A DNA stretch of 13,744 nt from Zoogloeaceae bacterium (GCA_031273145.1 JAISSL010000010.1:1-13744), one strand, 5' to 3'. Positions 1 through 7,311 are shown, counted from the stretch's first letter. A program made the numbers and translations. Notes: a model not told the origin generated them from the sequence alone.

Positions 1-1
1 T

Positions 2-325
2 TCATACATTGAAACTTTCGCCGCAGCCGCACTGGTTGGTGACGTTCGGGTTGTTGAAGCGAAAGCCCTCGTTCAAGCCTTCGCGGGTGTAGTCGAGTTC
101 CGTTCCGTCCAGGTAGGGCAGGCTTTTGGCATCCACGAACACCTTGACGCCGTGGCACTCGAAAATTTCATCGCCCGCTTCCGCCTCGTCTACGAATTCC
201 AGCCGATACGCCATCCCGGAACAGCCACTGGTGCGAACGCCCAGGCGAAGCCCCAGCCCCTTGCCGCGCTTGGCAAGATATTGGGCAACGTGCCGCGCCG
301 CCTGTTCAGTCAGAGTGATAGCCAT
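2..325 (-). CDS. iscA: A-type Fe-S carrier protein IscA
   Basis: IscA is an A-type carrier that binds iron or a [2Fe-2S]/[4Fe-4S] cluster and passes it to apo-proteins in the cytosol. The 107-residue product has the usual family length. The three conserved cysteines are visible: C35 in TSGCSGMAY, and C99 and C101 in the C-terminal CGCGESF motif. The ATG is preceded by GAGGGG (333-338) at 7 bases, so the start is secure. It is the last isc gene in the window; the stop TGA lies at bases 2-4, so the gene is complete and hscB/hscA/fdx, if present, are outside. It starts 15 bases after the stop of the unknown gene at 341-796, so the two are almost certainly cotranscribed. ErpA is the main alternative, but the isc context favours IscA. 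Confidence 0.96.
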   Translation of the reverse strand: MAITLTEQAARHVAQYLAKRGKGLGLRLGVRTSGCSGMAYRLEFVDEAEAGDEIFECHGVKVFVDAKSLPYLDGTELDYTREGLNEGFRFNNPNVTNQCGCGESFNV

Positions 326-340
326 CTTTTTTCCCCTCGT

Positions 341-796
341 TTAGAGCGCCAGCGCAGGATTGAAATTGATGATGACGGAAGCAAGAGATTCCCGGCAATG
401 ATAAAGCCCTTGTGCATCCAACGCTTCCCGAACCAGAGCCAGTGCTTCTTCCTTCTGAGAGGCCAGGCTGGAGGGAACCGATAGTTGATGGATGGTCCAA
501 GTCATGATTTGTGGTTCGCCTTTACTCCTATATCCTGTCACGTGGTACTCTCCCGAGAAGTGAATTTCATGCTCACCAAGAACAAGCACATAGTGCCTGA
601 TTTCTTGTGTTCCCTCATAAGTACCGCCTTCCTTGCCAACAAGAACCAAGAACGCATCACGCTCACGGTCGACCGTCCACTCTGACAACCCTGGAATGGA
701 CGACCCCGGAATTCGTGTCAAAGGTGGGCGTCGTTTCACCAGGCGATCAACAAGCGGCTTATCTTCCGCCGAGTATTCTTCATTCACAAAAGCCAT
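341..796 (-). CDS. Unknown 151-residue protein encoded between iscU and iscA
   Basis: I do not recognise this protein. The ATG at 796 gives 151 residues; it lies 14 bases after the iscU stop, with only a weak GAG six bases upstream. No other in-frame ATG fits: extending the frame upstream would run out of frame through iscU. The product looks soluble, with no signal peptide or membrane segment. It has a charged N-terminus (about 1-40), a probable beta-rich core (about 45-105, segments such as RHYVLVLGEHEIHF), a probable helix (KEEALALVREALDAQG, 115-130) and a short hydrophobic tail (FNPALAL). It holds one cysteine, C134, so it does not look like a cluster-binding protein by itself. GC over 361-780 is 214/420 (51%) by hand count, lower than a sampled part of iscS (about 55-68%). 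That would fit a later insertion. Its position implies coexpression with Fe-S assembly, but no function can be assigned. Confidence 0.8.
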   Translation of the reverse strand: MAFVNEEYSAEDKPLVDRLVKRRPPLTRIPGSSIPGLSEWTVDRERDAFLVLVGKEGGTYEGTQEIRHYVLVLGEHEIHFSGEYHVTGYRSKGEPQIMTWTIHQLSVPSSLASQKEEALALVREALDAQGLYHCRESLASVIINFNPALAL

Positions 797-810
797 GTCA
801 TGCTCGTCGT

Positions 811-1200
811 TCAGTTGTTTTCGCCGTGCTTTTTCCGGTAATCGGCCACTGCCGCCTTGATGGCATCTTCCGCCAGAATGGAGCAATGGATTTTGACCGG
901 CGGCAACGCCAGTTCTTCGGCAATCTCGGCGTTTTTTATCGCCAGCGCCTCTTCCATCGTCTTTCCCTTCACCCACTCGGTCACCAGGCTGGAAGAGGCA
1001 ATGGCAGAACCGCATCCATAGGTTTTAAAACGGGCATCTTCAATGACGCCATCCTTCCCCACCCGGATTTGCAGTTTCATCACGTCGCCACAGGCGGGCG
1101 CGCCTACCATGCCGGTGCCGACGTTTTCCTCGTTCTGGTCAAAACTGCCCACGTTGCGCGGGTTTTCGTAATGGTCAATGACCTTTGCGCTATAACTCAT
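811..1200 (-). CDS. iscU: Fe-S cluster assembly scaffold IscU
   Basis: IscU is the scaffold on which a [2Fe-2S] cluster is built from iron and sulfur delivered by IscS, then released by HscA/HscB. The 129-residue length matches the family. The three cluster ligands C37 (APACGDV), C63 (TYGCGSA) and C106 (KIHCSIL), the modulating D39, and the HscA-recognition motif LPPVK (99-103) are all present, so it should be fully functional. The ATG is preceded by AAAGGAG (1208-1214) at 7 bases, a strong ribosome binding site. It lies 45 bases downstream of iscS and 14 bases upstream of an unknown gene, in a single minus-strand operon. Confidence 0.98.
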   Translation of the reverse strand: MSYSAKVIDHYENPRNVGSFDQNEENVGTGMVGAPACGDVMKLQIRVGKDGVIEDARFKTYGCGSAIASSSLVTEWVKGKTMEEALAIKNAEIAEELALPPVKIHCSILAEDAIKAAVADYRKKHGENN

Positions 1201-1245
1201 GCGAATTCTCCTTTCAGGGGTGTCTGCAATTTTAACGCGCTGCCG

Positions 1246-2457
1246 TCAGTGCGCCGCCCATTGCACGGTATTCAAATCAACGCCAGCCTGTGCCATTTCC
1301 CAGAGCGGGGACATTGCCCTGAGTTTACCGACTTTCTCCCGCAAGAGCGAAATGGCGTAGTCAATCTCCGCTTCCGTCGTAAAGCGGCCAAGGGTAAAAC
1401 GGATGGAACTGTGCGCCAGCTCGTCGCTGCGTCCCAGGGCGCGCAGCACATACGAAGGTTCCAGACTGGCCGAGGTGCAGGCAGAACCGGATGATACCGC
1501 CAAATCCTTGATCGCCATCATCAACGATTCGCCCTCGACATAGGCAAAGCTGACGTTGAGATTGTGCGGGATGCGCGCGTTCAAATCACCATTGACGTGG
1601 GTGGCCTCAATGCCGGAAATTCCGGCAAGCAGACGGTCGCGCAGACGGGCAATCCGGGCGTTTTCGGCGCTCATGCCTTCGCCCGCCATCGCAAAGGCTT
1701 CGCCCATGCCGACAATCTGGTGCGTCGGCAGCGTGCCGGAACGAAAGCCGCGCTCATGCCCGCCGCCGTGCATCTCTGCTTGCAGCCGGACGCGGGGCTT
1801 GCGCCGCGCATAAAGCGCGCCAATACCCTTGGGGCCGTAAGTTTTATGGGCGGAAAAACTCATCAGGTCGACCGGCAGCGCCTTCAAGTCAATGGCTACC
1901 TTGCCGGTTGCCTGCGCCGCGTCGACGTGAAAAATCACGCCCTTTTCCCGGCAAAGCGCGCCCATTTCAGCAATCGGCTGAATCACGCCAATTTCATTAT
2001 TGACCAGCATGACGGAAGCAAGGCAGGTATCCGGCGTCAGCGCCGCCCTGAATGTTTCAAGGTCGACCAGGCCGTTTTCCCGCACGTCGAGATAGGTCAC
2101 GCGAAAGCCCTGCCGTTCCATCTCCCGCATGGTATCCAGCACCGCCTTGTGCTCGGTCTTGACGGTAATCAAATGCTTCCCCTTGGTCGCGCCGTAAAAA
2201 TGCGCCGCGCCCTTGATGGCCAGGTTATCGGATTCCGTCGCGCCGGAAGTCCAGACGATTTCCTTCGGATCAGCGCCCACCAGCCCGGCAACCTGTTCGC
2301 GCGCCTTTTCCACCGCAGCTTCCGCCGTCCAGCCAAAACTGTGCGAACGGGACGCGGGATTGCCAAAATGCGTCGTCAGGTAAGGAAGCATTTTTTCCGT
2401 CACCCTCGGATCAACCGGGGTAGTCGCGGAATAATCCAGATAAATGGGCAGGTTCAT
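1246..2457 (-). CDS. iscS: Cysteine desulfurase IscS
   Basis: IscS is a PLP-dependent homodimer that converts cysteine to alanine and a protein-bound persulfide, supplying sulfur to IscU and tRNA thiolation. From the ATG at 2457 the product is 403 residues, as expected (E. coli 404). K205 in [10 protein letters not shown] binds PLP, H103 (TEHK) stacks on the cofactor, and C327 in [14 protein letters not shown] is the persulfide cysteine of group I enzymes. The C-terminal tail ([21 protein letters not shown] region, 383-403) is the canonical IscU-docking end. A TTG 15 bases upstream is in frame, but it overlaps the GGAG ribosome binding site (2467-2470). The ATG is therefore chosen; [14 protein letters not shown] is the family N-terminus. 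Confidence 0.98.
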   Translation of the reverse strand: MNLPIYLDYSATTPVDPRVTEKMLPYLTTHFGNPASRSHSFGWTAEAAVEKAREQVAGLVGADPKEIVWTSGATESDNLAIKGAAHFYGATKGKHLITVKTEHKAVLDTMREMERQGFRVTYLDVRENGLVDLETFRAALTPDTCLASVMLVNNEIGVIQPIAEMGALCREKGVIFHVDAAQATGKVAIDLKALPVDLMSFSAHKTYGPKGIGALYARRKPRVRLQAEMHGGGHERGFRSGTLPTHQIVGMGEAFAMAGEGMSAENARIARLRDRLLAGISGIEATHVNGDLNARIPHNLNVSFAYVEGESLMMAIKDLAVSSGSACTSASLEPSYVLRALGRSDELAHSSIRFTLGRFTTEAEIDYAISLLREKVGKLRAMSPLWEMAQAGVDLNTVQWAAH

Positions 2458-2466
2458 GTGGGGATT

Positions 2467-2470
2467 CTCC
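2467..2470 (-). promoter_or_regulatory. Ribosome binding site that fixes the iscS start
   Basis: GGAG on the minus strand lies 9 bases before the ATG at 2457. The in-frame TTG at 2472 directly abuts this motif (TTGGAG), so it cannot use it. This decides the start as MNLPIY rather than a five-residue longer form. Confidence 0.75.
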
Positions 2471-2484
2471 AAATTTGAGTTTTT

Positions 2485-3687
2485 TTAAAGGCGGGTATTG
2501 GCCGCAAAGCGGCTCAATTTGGTCGCCGTTTCCTGCAAGGCGAGCAAAAATCCCTCGATTTCCGCTGGCTTCGTCTTTTCGCCCATGCTCACCCGCGCCG
2601 CGCATCGCGCCAGTTCATCGGGGACGCCCATCGCCAGTAAAACATGCGAAGGCGCAGACTTTGCGCTGGAACAGGCCGAACCGCTGGCAATGGCAAACCC
2701 GGAACGATCCAGCTTGCCGACCAGCGTTTCGCCATCCACGCTCGGAAAGGCAAAAAAACAGGTATTGGGCAACCGGGGGACGCCCATGCCAAAAACGGTT
2801 GCGCCCATTTCGCCCAGACGAATTTCCAGCCGCGTCCGCAGGACGGTCTGAGCCTTGGCGCGCGCTTTCAGACGGGAAACGGCAAGTTCACAGGCCGCGC
2901 CAAAACCGACAATGGCGGCAATGTTCTCCGTGCCGGAGCGCAATCCGCGTTCCTGCCCGCCGCCCGCAATCTGGGTCATCAGGTCAAGGCGCTTGTCCAT
3001 GATGAGCGCCGCCGCCCCCTTGGGGCCGTAAGCCTTGTGCGCGGAAATCGTGAGGGCATGAACCCCCGCTGCATTCAGGGCGCGAAAATTGATGGGGATT
3101 TTGCCCAAAGCCTGAACCGCGTCGGTATGGAACCAGCCGCAATCCGGGCCAACCGCCTGAACCGTGGCGGCAAGCGAGGCGATGTCCTGAATCACGCCGG
3201 TTTCGTTGTTCGCCAGCATGACCGACCAACGCCGGGGTTTTTCCCTGGCGGCAGCTTCCACGTCTGCCGGACGGATTCGCCCGCCTCCGTCGACCGGCAA
3301 TTGCGCGAGCCGCCAGCCCTGCCCGCGAAGCTGACGCGCTGCGTTCAGCACGCAAAGATGTTCGGTCGCGCCGATGACCACGGTTTCCGCCTTGTTACCC
3401 GCTGCGGCGCCCCGAAAACTCGCGCCCGCGCCCTTTAGAAAAAGGTTGTTGGCTTCGCTGCCGCCGCTCGTAAAGATCACTTCCGTCGGATGCGCGCCTA
3501 CCGCAGAGGCGACCTGCTCACGCGCCTTTTCCAGCGCGGCAAGCGCGACGCGACCGTATTCGTGGCGGCTGGAAGCATTGCCGTAACGGGTGGAGAAATA
3601 CGGCAACATCGCTTCCAGCACCCGCTCATCCACAGGCGTAGTCGCGTTGTAGTCGAAATAAATCGGGGCGAACGAGAGCGAGACCAC
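2485..3687 (-). CDS. Second group I cysteine desulfurase (NifS/IscS-like paralogue)
   Basis: This is a 400-residue PLP-dependent cysteine desulfurase homologous to its neighbour iscS but clearly diverged. It has H110 (ATEH), the PLP lysine K218 in SAHKAYGPKG, and the persulfide cysteine C339 in ASGSACSSAKSAPSHVL, so the catalytic set is intact and of group I type. It lacks the SPLWEM...VQWAAH tail with which IscS docks IscU, ending instead in ATKLSRFAANTRL. It may therefore hand sulfur to another acceptor; that is inference. The start is taken as GTG at 3687: this is the only usual start codon between the in-frame iscR stop (TGA, 3715-3717) and the conserved PIYFDYNATTP. No Shine-Dalgarno is obvious. 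It ends 27 bases before iscS. A NifS label is possible, but no nif genes are present. Confidence 0.92.
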   Translation of the reverse strand: MVSLSFAPIYFDYNATTPVDERVLEAMLPYFSTRYGNASSRHEYGRVALAALEKAREQVASAVGAHPTEVIFTSGGSEANNLFLKGAGASFRGAAAGNKAETVVIGATEHLCVLNAARQLRGQGWRLAQLPVDGGGRIRPADVEAAAREKPRRWSVMLANNETGVIQDIASLAATVQAVGPDCGWFHTDAVQALGKIPINFRALNAAGVHALTISAHKAYGPKGAAALIMDKRLDLMTQIAGGGQERGLRSGTENIAAIVGFGAACELAVSRLKARAKAQTVLRTRLEIRLGEMGATVFGMGVPRLPNTCFFAFPSVDGETLVGKLDRSGFAIASGSACSSAKSAPSHVLLAMGVPDELARCAARVSMGEKTKPAEIEGFLLALQETATKLSRFAANTRL

Positions 3688-3714
3688 AGGCTTTGGGCAG
3701 AAAATAGGGCGCGG

Positions 3715-4218
3715 TCAGGCGGCAACCGGCAGGGATGAAGAACCCTTGGCGCGGGGGCGGGGGGCGCGGCGCGGCAAGGATTCGGTAAAGGGGAACCAGC
3801 CTTCCCTGCTTGCGTGACGGGCAACCAGATCGCCTAAAGAAACCGAGGCCAGGTAATCCAGCATTTTCTTGTTCAGGTCACTCCATAAATCGTGGGTCAT
3901 GCAGCGTTCCTGATTGTGGCAATCGCCATTGCCGTTGCACAGGGTGGCATCCAGACGCTCATCTACCGCCTGAATGATGTCAATGACGGAAATATGGCTC
4001 ATCTGGCGTCCCAGATGATATCCGCCGCCCGGTCCGCGCGTGCTCGTCACCAGACCGTTGCGGCGCAGGCGGGAAAAAAGCTGTTCCATGTAAGAAAGGG
4101 AAATGCCTTGCCGTTCGCAGATGCTGGCAAGTGAAATCGGCTGATCTTCGTGATGGTCGTGCAAGGCCAAATCCATCATGGCCGTTACCGCGAACCTTCC
4201 TTTGGTGGTCAAACGCAT
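3715..4218 (-). CDS. iscR: Fe-S cluster-sensing Rrf2-family regulator IscR
   Basis: IscR is a [2Fe-2S] transcription factor that represses the isc operon when clusters are plentiful and derepresses it under iron limitation or oxidative stress. The 167-residue product has the N-terminal winged helix ([33 protein letters not shown] around 55-69) and the cluster ligands C94, C100 and C106, plus H109 at the position of the fourth ligand. The ATG at 4218 is preceded by AGGAG (4224-4228) at 5 bases; a longer in-frame extension upstream has no family support. The C-terminus carries a basic, proline-rich tail ([10 protein letters not shown]) beyond the conserved domain. It is first in the isc transcript from its own promoter and lies downstream of cysE. 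An IscR-type operator lies upstream, so autoregulation is expected. Confidence 0.97.
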   Translation of the reverse strand: MRLTTKGRFAVTAMMDLALHDHHEDQPISLASICERQGISLSYMEQLFSRLRRNGLVTSTRGPGGGYHLGRQMSHISVIDIIQAVDERLDATLCNGNGDCHNQERCMTHDLWSDLNKKMLDYLASVSLGDLVARHASREGWFPFTESLPRRAPRPRAKGSSSLPVAA

Positions 4219-4267
4219 AGGGTCTCCTGAGGGTGTCTTGTTGTTATATGCCAAAGCGGCAGGTAAC

Positions 4268-4297
4268 ATCCTAGCGTTTGTGCCGTCCATTAGTCAA
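4268..4297 (-). promoter_or_regulatory. Candidate sigma-70 promoter of the iscR operon
   Basis: Reading the minus strand, TTGACT (4292-4297) is a good -35 and TAGGAT (4268-4273) a 4/6 -10, with an 18-base spacer. The -10 lies about 50 bases before the iscR ATG. The -35 falls inside the candidate IscR operator, the arrangement expected for repression. An alternative -10 (TATAAC) nearer the gene lacks a good -35. Confidence 0.6.
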
Positions 4298-4314
4298 CTA
4301 TTTTACTCAGGTAT
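4290..4314 (-). promoter_or_regulatory. Candidate type 1 IscR operator upstream of iscR
   Basis: On the minus strand the site reads ATACCTGAGT, then AAAAT, then AGTTGACTAA. Against the 25-base type 1 IscR consensus as I recall it (half-sites ATASYYGACT and AGTCRRSTAT with a five-base RWWWY centre), 22 of 25 positions agree. It overlaps the TTGACT -35 of the iscR promoter. It also includes the stop codon and the last codons of cysE, so the operator is embedded in coding sequence. Cluster-loaded IscR bound here would block RNA polymerase. Confidence 0.78.
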
Positions 4315-5036
4315 TGCGGGTCGAAATCGTCGGTGGGATGCGCCACGTCTTCCGTCTGGATGCCTTTTTCGTGCAGGTGTCCGAGGAGCGCCTCCAGACG
4401 GCGGTCGGTTTCCGCCGCATGGTTCAGGAGCGCGTGCAGGGTAATCAGGAGGGGATCGTTCTGGTCGCCGCCCACGGCGTAGGCGGAAAAATCCAGATGC
4501 GGCATGACTTTTGTGTCCGGCAGGGTTTCTTCCAACAGTCGCGCCGGGATGCCCAGAGCCGTCGCGCCAGACGGAACATCTTTCGTGACGACCGAATTGG
4601 AGCCGATTCGCGCTTCCGCCCCGATGGTAATCGGCCCCAACACTTTTGCGCCTGCGCCTACGACGACCCGGTCTTCCAGGGTGGGATGGCGTTTGCCCTT
4701 TTTCCAGGAGGTTCCGCCCAGGGTCACGCCGTGGTAGAGCGTTACGTCGTCGCCGATGACGGTGGTCTCGCCGATGACGACGCCCATGCCGTGATCAATG
4801 AAGAAGCGCCGCCCGATAACGGCAGCCGGATGAATTTCGATGCCGGTCAAAAGACGCCCGAAATGCGCGATGGTTCGCGCAAGCCAGAACAGACGCCAGC
4901 GCCAGAGACGGTTTGCTACGCGATGAATGAGAATGGCGTGGATGCCCGGATAGCAGGTCAGCACTTCCCAGAAAGAACGCGCCGCCGGATCGCGGGCGAA
5001 AACCGAAGCAATATCTTCACGCAACTGCCGAAACAT
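4290..5036 (-). CDS. cysE: Serine O-acetyltransferase CysE (short EpsC-like form)
   Basis: CysE acetylates L-serine with acetyl-CoA to O-acetylserine, the first step of cysteine synthesis. The 248-residue product has a short helical N-terminus and a left-handed beta-helix of hexapeptide repeats (about 65-170). The catalytic H82 is in the [13 protein letters not shown] motif, and [15 protein letters not shown] forms the usual substrate and CoA loop region. E67 in GIEIHP takes the place of the aspartate found at this position in the E. coli enzyme. This is normal for the shorter EpsC-like group. The start MFRQLREDI fits the family; the ribosome binding site is weak (GAG at a suboptimal distance). 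It lies upstream of iscR in the same direction, so precursor synthesis for cysteine is linked to the main cysteine consumer. The stop TAA (4290-4292) falls in the IscR operator. Confidence 0.95.
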   Translation of the reverse strand: MFRQLREDIASVFARDPAARSFWEVLTCYPGIHAILIHRVANRLWRWRLFWLARTIAHFGRLLTGIEIHPAAVIGRRFFIDHGMGVVIGETTVIGDDVTLYHGVTLGGTSWKKGKRHPTLEDRVVVGAGAKVLGPITIGAEARIGSNSVVTKDVPSGATALGIPARLLEETLPDTKVMPHLDFSAYAVGGDQNDPLLITLHALLNHAAETDRRLEALLGHLHEKGIQTEDVAHPTDDFDPQYLSKIVD

Positions 5037-5104
5037 GAGAAGCTCAAAAAGAAGAAAAGACCGGCATTGTAAGGCAACCAGAGGGGGATGACGGCAAAAC
5101 CGCA

Positions 5105-5134
5105 ATTTTACGCAGTGCCATTTTCTGATTGCAA
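5105..5134 (-). promoter_or_regulatory. Candidate promoter of cysE
   Basis: On the minus strand TTGCAA (5129-5134) and TAAAAT (5105-5110) are separated by 18 bases, about 70 bases before the cysE ATG. The -10 matches 5/6 and the -35 4/6 of the sigma-70 consensus. No IscR or CysB site is evident to me here. Confidence 0.45.
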
Positions 5135-5159
5135 CAAAATGCAGATATTGCTGGAGTCC

Positions 5160-5179
5160 TGCCGGTCTTGCAGACGGCA
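5160..5179 (-). terminator. Possible hairpin after the secretion ATPase gene
   Basis: An inverted repeat begins 6 bases after the stop of the ATPase gene. Its arms are TGCCGTCT and AGACCGGCA on the minus strand (one bulged G) with a GCA loop. No T-run follows, so it is not a typical intrinsic terminator. It may still help stabilise or end the message. Confidence 0.25.
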
Positions 5180-5185
5180 AGACAA

Positions 5186-7030
5186 TTACGTATCGTCGTC
5201 GTCCGCTGGTGGGGCGACCCGGACGACTTCTTCCAGCGAAGTAACCCCGGCAGCCACCTTTTTTGCGCCCGAAATGCGAAGGGCGCGCATTCCTTCCCGG
5301 AAGGCTTCGGCGCGTAGCGCCATGATGTCGGTTTCCTTGGAGACGTATTTCCTGATGTTGGGCGTCATCAGCAGGAGTTCGTAAATGCCAAGCCGTCCCG
5401 AAAAGCCGGTCATCCGGCATTCCAGGCAGCCATCGGGGACGTAGATATGTTCCGGCTCCCGTCCTTTCCAAGGGGCGACAAGGTTCTGCCAGACTTCGCG
5501 CAGGGTCTCGTCCATCGGTATCTGCTTCTTGCAATGCGGACACAGGGTGCGTACCAGCCGTTGCGCGAGAATACCCAGCAACGTGGCATTGATGAGATAG
5601 CCCGGAGCGCCCAGGTCTTGCAGGCGGGTAATGGCGGCCGGGGCGTCGTTGGTGTGCAGGGTGGAAAGGACGAGGTGCCCGGTCAGCGCCGCCTGAATCG
5701 CCATTTCCGCCGTTTCCAGGTCCCGGATTTCGCCCACCATGATGATGTCCGGGTCTTGCCGCATCAGGGCGCGGACGCCTTCGGCAAAGGTCATGTCAAT
5801 GCCGTGCTGCACCTGCATCTGGTTGAAGGCCGGCTCGACCATTTCAATCGGGTCTTCCAGGGTACAGACGTTGACTTCCGGCGTCGCAAGCTGTTTCAGG
5901 GTGGAATAGAGGGTCGTCGTCTTGCCGGAACCCGTGGGGCCGGTCACCAGAATGATGCCGTTCGGATGCGAAGTCATGGACTGCCAGCGGGCAATATCGT
6001 CGCGGGCAAAGCCCAGTTGGGTAAAGTCGCGCACCAGCACTTCCGGGTCGAAAATCCGCATCACCAGTTTTTCGCCAAAGGCGGTCGGCAAGGTGGAAAG
6101 ACGCAGTTCCACCTCGTCGCCGTTGGGCATCAGGGTTTTAATCCGGCCATCCTGGGGACGGCGTTTTTCGATTACGTCCATGCGTCCCAAAAGTTTAATC
6201 CGGCTGGTCATTGCTGCCATGACCGAGGCGGGAATCTGATAGACCTGATGCAGCACGCCGTCAATGCGAAAACGGACGATGCCCATCTCCCGCCGGGGTT
6301 CGATGTGGATGTCGGATGCGCGCTGGTCAAAGGCGTATTGCCAGAGCCAATCCACGATGTGCACGATGCTCTGGTCGTTGGCGTCCAGTTGTTGATTGGT
6401 GCGCCCCAGTTCGACGATCTGCTCGAAATTGTAGAGGCTGCTTTGCTGCTGCGGGTCGCTTTTCGATGCCCGTTTGACCGATTCGGCGAGCTTGAAGAAT
6501 TCCGCCAGATAGCGGGTCACGTCGAGCGGATTGGCGAATACCCGGTGGATTTTCCGATGCAGGACATGTTCCAGTTCCTTTTCCCATTCGCGCAAAAAAG
6601 GCTCGGAAGTGGCGATGGTGACTTCCTGCGCGTTGATGCTGATGGGCAGGATGGAAAACCGCGCCGCATAGGTGCTGGAAACCACGGTGGCGACGCCGGT
6701 GAAGTCTATTTTCAGGGGGTCAATGTGCTGATAGGGGATGTTGATCCGGTTGGCCAGCCATTCGGACAACATCTCGATGTGCAGGATTTTGTTGGGCGGT
6801 TCCGGGTTGCGCCATTTTTGTTCGGCAATCAGGGCGAGGGGATGGATTTCCCGCGAGCTGCGCCGGGCGAGGCGCAGGTCGTCGGCTTCCTTTTGGGGAA
6901 CCAGCTTGTCCTGAACCATCCAGGCCAGCACTTCTTCCAGCCTCAACCGATGTTCAGGCTGTGATTCATGTTCCCGATGCGCTTTAGCCGGGGCGTGGCT
7001 GGCAGAGGGGTGGATGGACGAGGCGCTCAT
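5186..7030 (-). CDS. GspE/PulE/PilB-family secretion or pilus assembly ATPase
   Basis: This is a cytoplasmic hexameric ATPase of the type II secretion/type IV pilus assembly family, 614 residues. After a variable N-terminus (1-85), the N-terminal GspE/PilB domain covers about 85-180. The ATPase core follows: Walker [10 protein letters not shown] (364-372), Asp box TLEDPIE (390-396), Walker [13 protein letters not shown] (426-437) and His box [13 protein letters not shown] (450-462). A zinc-binding tetracysteine is formed by C497, C500, C535 and C538 (CPHC...CLEC), typical of GspE/PilB extension ATPases and absent from PilT. The protein ends in an acidic tail (DDDDT). The ATG is preceded by GGAG at 6 bases. 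No other pilus or secretion gene is in the window, so it is an orphan here and the choice between gspE and pilB cannot be made. Confidence 0.93.
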   Translation of the reverse strand: MSASSIHPSASHAPAKAHREHESQPEHRLRLEEVLAWMVQDKLVPQKEADDLRLARRSSREIHPLALIAEQKWRNPEPPNKILHIEMLSEWLANRINIPYQHIDPLKIDFTGVATVVSSTYAARFSILPISINAQEVTIATSEPFLREWEKELEHVLHRKIHRVFANPLDVTRYLAEFFKLAESVKRASKSDPQQQSSLYNFEQIVELGRTNQQLDANDQSIVHIVDWLWQYAFDQRASDIHIEPRREMGIVRFRIDGVLHQVYQIPASVMAAMTSRIKLLGRMDVIEKRRPQDGRIKTLMPNGDEVELRLSTLPTAFGEKLVMRIFDPEVLVRDFTQLGFARDDIARWQSMTSHPNGIILVTGPTGSGKTTTLYSTLKQLATPEVNVCTLEDPIEMVEPAFNQMQVQHGIDMTFAEGVRALMRQDPDIIMVGEIRDLETAEMAIQAALTGHLVLSTLHTNDAPAAITRLQDLGAPGYLINATLLGILAQRLVRTLCPHCKKQIPMDETLREVWQNLVAPWKGREPEHIYVPDGCLECRMTGFSGRLGIYELLLMTPNIRKYVSKETDIMALRAEAFREGMRALRISGAKKVAAGVTSLEEVVRVAPPADDDDT

Positions 7031-7128
7031 GAGAAGCTCCGACGAAGAAGGGAGAAATGCTTATGATACCCGCAAAGACGCTGAATTGGATGATTCAGGT
7101 TGTTGGCTAATTATAGTAATTTATATGC

Positions 7129-7154
7129 GTTTATAGCATGTTTTGGCTATAAAC
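7129..7154. repeat. Perfect 9-bp inverted repeat upstream of the ATPase gene
   Basis: GTTTATAGC (7129-7137) and GCTATAAAC (7146-7154) are exact reverse complements separated by 8 bases. The repeat lies about 100 bases upstream of the ATPase start. It is beside further copies of TTATAG (7111-7116) and a TATAAT-like element read on the minus strand (about 7110-7115). It could be an operator for a dimeric regulator or a hairpin. Confidence 0.6.
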
Positions 7155-7280
7155 CAGAATCTTCGCCAGATTGCCCAATATAAAGCATGATAGGGGCGAC
7201 ACTATGCCGCACGAGGATGTCAGTGCGCGACTAAGGGGACATGCAAACTTTTCCCGTTTTTCTATACCAATCGCGCTAGA

Positions 7281-7311
7281 CATGTATAAAAAATGCTAAA
7301 ATGTATACATG
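7281..7311 (+). promoter_or_regulatory. Inverted repeat around the Fic promoter (candidate operator)
   Basis: CATGTATA (7281-7288) and TATACATG (7304-7311) are perfect reverse complements with centres 23 bases apart, about two helical turns. The right arm is part of a 10-bp perfect palindrome, ATGTATACAT (7301-7310). ATGTATA also recurs directly at 7282 and 7301. Between the arms lies an extended -10, TGCTAAAAT (7294-7302). A protein bound to both arms would cover the promoter, which suggests repression, perhaps by the winged-helix domain of the Fic protein itself. Confidence 0.6.
7294..7302 (+). promoter_or_regulatory. Extended -10 promoter of the Fic gene
   Basis: TGCTAAAAT matches the TGnTATAAT extended -10 pattern and lies 50 bases before the Fic ATG. 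No good -35 is present at 17 bases, as is common for extended -10 promoters. TAGACA (7277-7282) is nearby but at a 14-base spacing. Confidence 0.5.

Noticed and set aside
797..1015. An N-terminal extension of the unknown gene into iscU
   Set aside because: The extra residues are iscU read out of frame, low in plausible protein character, and iscU has a strong family match. The ATG at 796 is preferred.
607..1494. A 295-residue plus-strand frame across iscU, the unknown gene and iscS
   Set aside because: It crosses the ends of several well-supported minus-strand genes and has no recognisable motif.
5447..6964. A 505-residue open frame on the plus strand opposite the ATPase gene
   Set aside because: It lies wholly antisense to a gene with all family motifs, shows no recognisable domain, and is the expected mirror of biased codon use in a GC-rich gene.
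5034..7039. A 12-base identity, CATGAGAAGCTC, at the start codons of cysE (5034) and the ATPase gene (7028)
   Set aside because: Twelve bases including the start codon and a ribosome-binding-like segment can recur by chance, and there is no sign of a duplicated element around them.
7201..7260. A stretch with GGGGACATG and a TTTTCCC run that could suggest an insertion sequence end
   Set aside because: I see no partner end, target duplication or transposase remnant. A database search would be needed to support it.
7225..7276. GCGCGA and TCGCGC as a distant inverted repeat
   Set aside because: Six-base arms 40 bases apart, with no extension, are expected by chance.
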